Source: Bacteroidales bacterium
GTDB lineage: Bacteria; Bacteroidota; Bacteroidia; Bacteroidales; GCA-2748055
Assembly: GCA_024763595.1 (NCBI GenBank)
Contig: JANTFK010000027.1
Location: 1 to 15,567, forward strand
Reading direction: 5' to 3'
Length of the DNA: 15,567 bases
The stretch's first letter is position 1, and every line of letters starts with the position of its first letter. The translations under genes were made by a program, and so were the position numbers. Under the pieces are notes generated by a model that was given only the letters and a program-made list of their open reading frames with translations, had not been told where the DNA came from and searched no databases. Below are positions 8,201-13,457 of the stretch, in pieces.

Positions 8201-9677
8201 CGTAATAGGTGCCTGCAGCTGCAGATTGATCGTCCAGCGAAGGCGGGGAATAAAAGGGGCCTTCCGAATAGGCCCCGTTGGTATGTTCGGCCCACATGAG
8301 CAATCCGTGATACGCCTGATAGATGTCGATCCAGGGAAATGTAGAGGCCGATACAGCCGAAGCGATGGTGGCCCACTTTTCTACCGAAGGCAGATGGGAA
8401 TAGAGCCTGCGGGCTTTATTGGCATACTCTACGTCTGCGTCATCCATGTCTGCCCATGCATTGGGTGCATCCTTGTCAAAAGTCTTGAATGTCTCTTTGT
8501 CCTGCTGGCTATTCAAGTCGTCGAAATACATATCGAAAGTGCCGGAGATCAGAACCGGGTTGGAATAGGTTTCATTCCAATTCCTGATTCCCTCCACGTT
8601 TTTCATATCAGGCAACCCGAAATCGTAACTGTCTTCCGCCAGGATGCAGTCGTATGGATAGTTTTTATGTGTCTCATACCGGCGGCTTATGGCAGCCACT
8701 TCCTGGATATCATAGTTTATTAAGCGGTCAGGCGAGTAGTAGTGCCACACCTTAAACAGTGTCATGCGGGAATCTTTGTCCGGCGATTGCCAGTAGAAAG
8801 CCGCATCATCCTCCGCCCCGTCAAATTCCTTAATGGCAGAATTTCGCCCAAAAAAGAAATAGGGCATATCCGCCTCTTTAGCATAAAGGGCCAGGGCACG
8901 GGTGAATCCCACCACATCGTCGTTCAATGCGGTTTTTGAGGGTGCTGTGCCAAACCAGTCACATACATACCGGTTGGGGGTGTAGAAGTGCCGCGCCATG
9001 GCTTCATAACTCATATGTTCGGTCATCACCGAGTTGTGGATCCCCCCCAGAGCAAACTGCCCCGTTTCGATACGGTCATATAACTCTTCAAGCACCTCCT
9101 CAGGTTGCCTGGAAAGAAACTGGATCATCGGTTCACTGGTCTCCACTGTCCAGTGGAAACGGCTCTCTTCCGGCCAGGTGTCTGTCCTGCGTGCGAAATC
9201 CATGGCCATTTCGATGCCCATTTCCCGGACATCACGACGCATGAAATGGTAATAGTCGGCATACCCCATGTCGTGGTGCGATACCTGTACATCATATATC
9301 TTCCACGCCTTGGGGGGATTGAATTGTATGGTCTTGCAGTAGAGTATCTCCCCTTCATGGCTGACGGTAACCTTCACCTGTTCCCGCCGGGTCAGGACGG
9401 GAAATTCAAATGACAGGGCAAAACGCTCATCCGTCAGCTCCTCCCAGCGATACTGGTAAGTACGCTCACCGGAGAATTCCATGGTCCCATCCAGTACCCG
9501 GTAAGGGTTTTCCCGGAGTTTGACCAAGCCAATCTGCAGGGGTTGGTTACCGTTCCGCTTAACAATGGATGTGGAGTAGACTTTGATTTTTCCCTCCGGG
9601 CCCTGATGCGCTATTACGGGGACCGGAATCCCAATTAATAATCCGGTTACAACAATTAAAAAAAGGTGCATTCTCAT
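5268..9677 (-). CDS. Exported GH38-type alpha-mannosidase-like glycosidase with FN3, chitobiase-C and discoidin-like domains
   Basis: A 1469-residue exported protein with a signal peptide (hydrophobic residues 4-22, likely cleaved near VIA-HQ). The catalytic part, about 128-500, resembles GH38 alpha-mannosidases. H134 and D136 in SHHDMGY fit the HxD zinc pair, D254 in LNDDVVGFT fits the Asp that is both nucleophile and zinc ligand, and H465 in WAEHTNGA fits the last zinc ligand. A GH38-like beta-sandwich follows to about 960. Then come two FN3-like modules (about 1000-1105 and 1110-1233, both with the YYYRV strand), a chitobiase/hexosaminidase C-terminal domain (about 1236-1314, containing RYTLDGTLPN) and a discoidin-like domain (about 1316-1469). 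It would cleave alpha-mannosides or a related glycan in the periplasm or outside the cell; the substrate cannot be read from sequence. The start is 2 bases after the upstream stop, so it is the last gene of the operon. The sequence is far from classical GH38, so the specificity is uncertain. Confidence 0.82.
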   Translation of the reverse strand: MRMHLFLIVVTGLLIGIPVPVIAHQGPEGKIKVYSTSIVKRNGNQPLQIGLVKLRENPYRVLDGTMEFSGERTYQYRWEELTDERFALSFEFPVLTRREQVKVTVSHEGEILYCKTIQFNPPKAWKIYDVQVSHHDMGYADYYHFMRRDVREMGIEMAMDFARRTDTWPEESRFHWTVETSEPMIQFLSRQPEEVLEELYDRIETGQFALGGIHNSVMTEHMSYEAMARHFYTPNRYVCDWFGTAPSKTALNDDVVGFTRALALYAKEADMPYFFFGRNSAIKEFDGAEDDAAFYWQSPDKDSRMTLFKVWHYYSPDRLINYDIQEVAAISRRYETHKNYPYDCILAEDSYDFGLPDMKNVEGIRNWNETYSNPVLISGTFDMYFDDLNSQQDKETFKTFDKDAPNAWADMDDADVEYANKARRLYSHLPSVEKWATIASAVSASTFPWIDIYQAYHGLLMWAEHTNGAYSEGPFYSPPSLDDQSAAAGTYYELEQEMHRDLIREGWNFTGKAEEIAVAGLKGEITTESKHTLVVQNSLVRKRSGIVRFRLPEGKGLSGLLDNTTGREVNFQVGEAGEILFFAGDVPSMGYKTYILKLNNNPVTVAPTAVTGAPSIENDFYKLVFDEQTGAVSSIYDKKLERELVDQQARFKLNEYYYERFNTGNYLDGATSYHPEKATFTTLKGNLMQMVVSEVTAEGCERIVQKVILYKHSDRIDFEVWLDKMPSGRSLEDYKTYSAKGKEAVFYCLPLDIPGFTIRHELAGGVMEPIQDQFPGSSTDFYVIQNFSDMSNEEWGVTLATVEPNLVEYGKPRPARWSTGDDFEKIMVKAQRSHFYLYLLNNMFFTNIRQSQPGPKQFHWSIRSHRHNWSDGKAYLFGRDVAHPFTTFMISGKNKGTLPASEHAFMEMNTGDVICTAIKPAEINGEGYILRFVEVSGSERDMTVKASFLDRIQRANFTNLVEVDRDYPLEIIGDNSLKFTIPAFGLRTVRVIPAKAVLPAITDLQGVSTADRQVELNWEMQGAGTEHVAYYQIFREKEPGFRPGLKSYVGNTGERRFTDQPELHVRGWQDNLLRPETNYYYRVVPVGTDNRKGEPSEEISVTTKTSLVKDLEPRRVEGLVATLVSPLTEHNYVGLYFYTNVEGDVNRYNLYRSKESGFIPHASNRIAEMDVTAEILHKTPHGFGEATRQLKAYNRQLFVDEEVEPYTTYYYRVAAVDDAGQQGEFSREVSVTTGIGALFIKGDGSFQDKTAIQIVATLSSGSEIRYTLDGTLPNRSSILYTGPISIEEDTQLTASVFLEGIEEGLGTSAKTFKRRNDYEVKYLIPHNEKWPGTGATTLIDNFRGDYFASKYWQGWEADDMEVLINLKHSREIDSVSVGFLQSLGNWILLPEYVEVWLSDNGVDFTSAGKAETPVEWKKVPLKKEDLTVTFPETRSRYVRVFAKNVKYLPAWHMFGGSKSWIFVDEITIC

Positions 9678-9679
9678 GA

Positions 9680-10738
9680 CTATGCGTATTTTCCAAATTT
9701 TTTTACCGTATCGATCATGGCGAAAATATTTTCCAGCGGAATATCATCGTGGAAACTGTGGTCCGACGAAACAATGTAACCTCCACCCGGTTTCCCGATT
9801 TCCAGGCACGATTTCGTTTCTGCGATCACATCCTCCACTGAACCGCTGACCAGGGTCACTTTGTTGTCCACATTACCGATACAACAAAGCCTGCCCGTAT
9901 AACGCTCCTTCACAGTTTTCAGGTCCATCCCCGCACCACGCTCCACCGGGTTATAGCCCGCGATCCCGGTATTCACCAGCCCGTCCAGCATATCCCAGAT
10001 CTTACCATCGTTGTGCATGATCACCGGGAAGCCACAGGACTTAAGTCCCTGCACCATTTTTCTGAAAGGAGGGATGAAAAACTCATCGAACTGTCCGGGG
10101 GCGATCAGCGGTCCGGAAGTGCCCCCCCAGTCATCCGAAATAAAAAAAGCGTCGATCCCCTCCATGGCAGCCACCCTTTTACCCACTGCCAGTGTCCACT
10201 CCACATAAGCCTGGTTGATCTCATGCACCAGATCCGGATCGGTGAACATGGCCATGCTGAAATCGGGAAGATCCATAAAATACCAGCTCATCATGGTAAA
10301 AGGACCAAGCATTCCGCACAGGATGGCAGTCTCTCCCTCATTGGCCTTTACCGCACCGGTGATCCGGTCCAGCCGGAAGGGTGCATCCGGATCGGGCAAC
10401 CGGTAATTATTCCAGTCGTTTCGGTTTTTGATCGGAGTATCCCTCTGGGCCATGATGGGCCAGCCGTTCTTGATGTAGGAAACACCCCACTCATCCACAT
10501 ACCGGGTGCCCTCTTCGTGTGCCTCCTCTTCCGTGCCACAAAAACCATTGATGGGGATCCAGGATGAATCGATGCCGATCTTATGAGCCAGCTTAACAAT
10601 GGATTCGCCATCATAAAGGTCCGATTTATAGCCCAGTACATGCTCCTGAAGGTTGGGGCTGAAAAGGTGGTCAAACAGGGGAACCCGGTCGGGTATTCCA
10701 CATTGCAATGCAGTCAAAAATCGTTGTTTCGGAGTCAT
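9680..10738 (-). CDS. Uroporphyrinogen-decarboxylase-superfamily protein (not HemE)
   Basis: A 352-residue protein of the URO-D superfamily, a TIM-barrel group that includes heme-pathway HemE and corrinoid methyltransferases such as MtaA and CmuA. Family traits are the start MTPKQRFLTALQCGIPDRVP, the SDDWGG stretch, HNDGK (H242, D244), the IGNVDN strand and the C-terminal GGGYIVSSDHS...ENI end. It lacks the MRQAGR substrate loop of true HemE, so it is not expected to make heme. It also has HxD in place of the HxC zinc ligands of MtaA-type enzymes. The frame stays open upstream to 10825, but that would overlap the transporter gene; the ATG at 10738, 10 bases after the transporter stop, aligns with the usual family N-terminus. 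Its stop is 2 bases before the GH38 gene, so it is mid-operon. Its reaction is unknown; sugar modification or methyl transfer is a guess from context. Confidence 0.85.
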   Translation of the reverse strand: MTPKQRFLTALQCGIPDRVPLFDHLFSPNLQEHVLGYKSDLYDGESIVKLAHKIGIDSSWIPINGFCGTEEEAHEEGTRYVDEWGVSYIKNGWPIMAQRDTPIKNRNDWNNYRLPDPDAPFRLDRITGAVKANEGETAILCGMLGPFTMMSWYFMDLPDFSMAMFTDPDLVHEINQAYVEWTLAVGKRVAAMEGIDAFFISDDWGGTSGPLIAPGQFDEFFIPPFRKMVQGLKSCGFPVIMHNDGKIWDMLDGLVNTGIAGYNPVERGAGMDLKTVKERYTGRLCCIGNVDNKVTLVSGSVEDVIAETKSCLEIGKPGGGYIVSSDHSFHDDIPLENIFAMIDTVKKFGKYA

Positions 10739-10748
10739 CTGCTTATTT

Positions 10749-12215
10749 TTATTTATGTGCTTTTCCAGTGGTTTTCCAGTATTTTTCAATCTCTTCCAGC
10801 GTTTTGCTTTTAGTTTCAGGGACATATTTCCAGATAAACCACAGGGCCGGAAGAGTCAGGCCGGCATATAAGAAAAAGGTTCCTGAAGGCTCGATATGAT
10901 TGATCAAAACCGGATTGGTCAGTGTAATAAAAAAGCCGGTGACCATAAGCGAGAAGCTGCCGATGGAAACCGCCAGACCCCTGATGCGGGTGGGGAAGAT
11001 CTCGCTGATGATGACCCATACTATGGGACCATAGGAAAAGGCAAAACTGGCCACATAAAACAGCAATGGGATGATTATCAGTTTTGAACCCATCGCAAAC
11101 AGGATCCCTACACCGGCCAGGGAAAGAAAGGCACCGGCCACTCCAATCAGAAGCAACTTCCGCCTCCCTGTTCTTTCAATAAAATAGATCGCAACAAAGG
11201 TGAAGAGTGAATTGACCACTCCCACCAGGACCGCTCCCAGGAAAGCGCTTTCAATACTGGTAATGGCTTCATTGATGATATTGGGAGCAAAATACATGAT
11301 AGCTGCGATCCCGCTCAGGTGTGAAAACATGGGCAACAGAACCCCGATCAGGAAAGGTCGTTTTAGAAAGGGAGAGAAGAGTTCCCTGAAACCGCCTTTT
11401 TCCTCCCTGACCATCTCCCTGACCTCTCTTATCTGCTTTTCAGCCCGCACCTTCCCACCGATCCGGATCATGGTTCTCATGGCTTCTTCTTCTCTTTCAC
11501 GGGCCACCAGCCATCGCGGGCTCTCCGGGGTAAACAGAAGGGATACCAGGAAAAATAGCGCCACCGGTATCTCGGTCCCGAACATACCCCGCCAGATCTC
11601 TTCCACAAACAACCATTCCCTAAGTCCGGAGGGACCGCTTTCCGAAATCACACCCGCCCGCTCACCGGCATGATGCAATACGATCCAGTCCACGGCAAAA
11701 GCCAGGAGAATACCCAGTGTAATGGAGAGCTGATAGATGGAGACGATCTTCCCCCGGTTCTCCGGCAGGGCCAGTTCAGAAATGTAGACCGGTGCCACCA
11801 CAGAGGTAATACCCACCCCAATGCCCCCGATGACCCGGGCGATTACCAACAGGTGAAAAGCTGTATCCAGATCAGAAGCGATCCAGAATGGATGCTCCGG
11901 GTTCCCCTGGAATAGTGGCGGGAGCATGGAGCCGGTGGCCGATACTGTCAACAGCAGTGCTGCCAGTATCAAGGCCCGTTTCCTGCCGAAACGGTCGGTG
12001 ATGGCCCCTGAAATAATGCATCCCAGAATAGTGCCCAGCAATGCAGATGATACCACCCATCCCAGCATGCCCGGGGTTAATTGAAAATGGGACTGCAGGA
12101 AAGCGTTGCAGCCCGATATGATGGCTGTATCGTACCCGAACAGGAACCCTCCCAGAGATACGATAAAACTAAGGAAGATCACATAGCGTATGGACTTATA
12201 TGTTTGCATATGCAT
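10749..12215 (-). CDS. MFS transporter of the sugar porter family (XylE/GalP-like)
   Basis: A 488-residue inner-membrane transporter with about 12 hydrophobic segments. Sugar porter signatures are present: GYDTAIISG in helix 1, DRFGRKR between helices 2 and 3, PVYISELALPENRG, a helix-5 Gln in YQLSITLGIL, PESPRWL before the central cytoplasmic loop, ERTGRRK, GPIVWVIISEIFPTRIRG in helix 10 and PETKSKTLEEIE at the C-terminus. It probably imports a sugar by proton symport. The helix-7 sugar-contact motif, QQxxGIN in XylE, reads SHLSGIA here (S298, H299, A304), so a common hexose or pentose may not be the substrate. The ATG overlaps the TGA of the preceding URO-D-like reading frame by one base (TGATG), and a second ATG lies two codons in. 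The next gene starts 10 bases after its stop, so it lies within the four-gene operon. Confidence 0.92.
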   Translation of the reverse strand: MHMQTYKSIRYVIFLSFIVSLGGFLFGYDTAIISGCNAFLQSHFQLTPGMLGWVVSSALLGTILGCIISGAITDRFGRKRALILAALLLTVSATGSMLPPLFQGNPEHPFWIASDLDTAFHLLVIARVIGGIGVGITSVVAPVYISELALPENRGKIVSIYQLSITLGILLAFAVDWIVLHHAGERAGVISESGPSGLREWLFVEEIWRGMFGTEIPVALFFLVSLLFTPESPRWLVAREREEEAMRTMIRIGGKVRAEKQIREVREMVREEKGGFRELFSPFLKRPFLIGVLLPMFSHLSGIAAIMYFAPNIINEAITSIESAFLGAVLVGVVNSLFTFVAIYFIERTGRRKLLLIGVAGAFLSLAGVGILFAMGSKLIIIPLLFYVASFAFSYGPIVWVIISEIFPTRIRGLAVSIGSFSLMVTGFFITLTNPVLINHIEPSGTFFLYAGLTLPALWFIWKYVPETKSKTLEEIEKYWKTTGKAHK

Positions 12216-12430
12216 CAGTATTTCCCATATTGTTCCACCAGTTCGCCCACCCTTCTGACCCTCTCTTCCAATCCGTCAGGCGGTACCTGGTCGGCAACTC
12301 CCAATACATACCGGGGATTCCGTACCATGATCCCGATAACCTCTTTCACATGCCTTTCAAACTCTTCTTCGCGCACATTGGTGGTGAAATAGGCTCCGGG
12401 AATTCCTCCCCACAATATGCTTTTGGAGTC
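12215..12430 (-). pseudogene. C-terminal part of the URO-D-superfamily gene, cut off by an in-frame TGA
   Basis: These 71 codons continue the reading frame of the gene at 12431-13315 directly after its TGA, with no frame change, and encode the usual C-terminal end of the URO-D superfamily: ILWGGIPGAYF followed by a helical region ending EQYGKY. The first ATG or GTG for separate translation is poor; a TTG at 12415 is the only start-like codon near the front and would remove the first six residues. The final TGA (12215-12217) overlaps the transporter ATG, which implies that this stretch was translated as part of the operon at least until recently. It is either the severed tail of a recently broken gene, or the end of a full-length protein made by readthrough or recoding, or the result of a sequencing error. 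Confidence 0.75.
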
Positions 12431-13315
12431 TCACGCATATTCGATAACTTCCTCCCATTTCAGATCACCCACCGGATGGGGGGTCAGTGCCTCAAGCACA
12501 GAGAAGCCCACTGAAGCTTCCTGTTTCAACAAGCCCGCCAGTGTACCGTCTATATGAATGAATGAGTACTTTCCAGCTTCCCGGATGCGAGTGGTCCATT
12601 CTTCCTGGTAGCCGCGCATATACTGTTCGAAAAAATCGGGACCCACCATTTCAGAAGAGAGGTTCTCCGGAATCATAAGTACTTCTGCAGGACTCTCAAC
12701 AGCGATTCTTGCCGCCTGGTCAAAAGCAGTTTTCATAACCTTCAGCAACTTCTTGAATTCCCCGGGCATTGTCATGGCGATCATCGTAACCGACATGATC
12801 CCTGCCTCCAGTGCAACCAGATGCATGAAAGGGCTTTTGGGGAGGTAACAGAGCACAATGCCCTGATCACCCACCTGCTTCAAACGCTCATAAGCAAATT
12901 CATAATCAGATTCAAACCTGGAGTGCTCATAGATATATGTCATCACGGGCAGGTCTGCCTCTGTTTTCAGGAAGTGCTCGATGGGCCCTTCCGAAAAAGA
13001 ACCGGGAATGTACTCCCAGCACTCCCTCACCGAACCAACAGGGGTCGTGATCTCCTTGTACCTCCTGTTCCCCTCATTCCACGCTTTCACCCGACAATTC
13101 TCCATGATTTGCCGGTATGGAAAATATCCCTGCAGATAATATCCCACATTCAGATCCCGGTGCCACCGGATGTACGCTTCCGATTGAATGAATCCTTTAG
13201 GTTTTATACCTCTTTTTATCAATGAATTAGCCCAGTAATCCAGATCGCCGAACCAGGGAAGAGAATCGGGCTGCTCACCTTTCAGGATACTAAGTACGCG
13301 CTCTCGATGAGTCAT
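12431..13315 (-). CDS. Uroporphyrinogen-decarboxylase-superfamily protein, interrupted by in-frame TGA
   Basis: First gene of the minus-strand operon. The frame gives 294 residues before a TGA at 12431-12433. Family features are the N-terminus MTHRERVLSILKGEQPDSLPW, the central MIPENLSSEMVGPDFFEQY segment and the HIDG motif (H254, D256), equivalent to HNDG in the second copy. Without the TGA (codon 295) the frame would continue to 12215 and give about 366 residues, close to the 352 of the intact paralogue, so the 294-residue form lacks the last part of the TIM barrel. ATG at 13315 is preferred over the TTG one codon upstream. The two copies are distant in sequence and are not a recent duplication. 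HemE's MRQAGR loop is absent, so a role in heme synthesis is unlikely; the substrate is unknown. If the TGA is real and read as a stop, the product is probably non-functional. Confidence 0.8.
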   Translation of the reverse strand: MTHRERVLSILKGEQPDSLPWFGDLDYWANSLIKRGIKPKGFIQSEAYIRWHRDLNVGYYLQGYFPYRQIMENCRVKAWNEGNRRYKEITTPVGSVRECWEYIPGSFSEGPIEHFLKTEADLPVMTYIYEHSRFESDYEFAYERLKQVGDQGIVLCYLPKSPFMHLVALEAGIMSVTMIAMTMPGEFKKLLKVMKTAFDQAARIAVESPAEVLMIPENLSSEMVGPDFFEQYMRGYQEEWTTRIREAGKYSFIHIDGTLAGLLKQEASVGFSVLEALTPHPVGDLKWEEVIEYA

Positions 13316-13457
13316 CAATGTTTTATTTCCATGATGAACGAATTCTTAAAATTAAAGAAAAACCATGAATTATCTTTTCCTTTAGCTGCGTTGTCATTCA
13401 ATCACCCAGCGGATTTGCATTAATTGCTAACTTATACTGCTCAATTATAGCACTGCA
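13316..13457. promoter_or_regulatory. Divergent intergenic region between the URO-D/MFS/GH38 operon and the TonB receptor gene
   Basis: These 142 bases separate two genes pointing away from each other, so they must hold the promoters of both unless transcription comes from outside the window. The region is AT-rich relative to the flanking genes. I found no exact TAnnTTTG box on either strand. The closest is TAATTTTA on the minus strand around 13350, with no good upstream element. There is no clear Shine-Dalgarno sequence before the receptor ATG at 13458, and no riboswitch or hairpin that I could recognise. Confidence 0.45.

Noticed and set aside
8085..8723. 212-codon open frame on the + strand inside the GH38 gene
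   Set aside because: It lies wholly opposite a long, family-matched gene, has no recognisable domain and no upstream signal. The same holds for 6819-7349 (opposite the same gene) and for 4076-4507 (minus strand, opposite gatB/aspS).
9680..10738. HemE, uroporphyrinogen decarboxylase of heme synthesis
   Set aside because: The MRQAGR substrate-binding loop near the N-terminus is missing and the gene lies in a carbohydrate-type operon, so it belongs to the wider superfamily.
10739..10825. Longer start for the intact URO-D-like gene, adding 29 residues
   Set aside because: The extension would overlap the end of the transporter gene and encodes a lysine-rich stretch unlike the family; the ATG at 10738 fits the family N-terminus and the operon spacing.
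12431..12433. Genome-wide reassignment of TGA to an amino acid
   Set aside because: gatA ends at a TGA exactly where the family ends and overlaps the next start, and the tail of the interrupted gene also ends in TGA. Tryptophan is encoded by TGG throughout, so the standard code applies.
12380..12433. Selenocysteine insertion hairpin after the in-frame TGA
   Set aside because: Only a weak CTCC/GGAG pairing with a long loop and a GGAATTCC palindrome can be drawn just downstream. Neither forms a convincing bacterial SECIS, and no known selenoprotein motif surrounds the TGA. Kept only as one open option in the findings.
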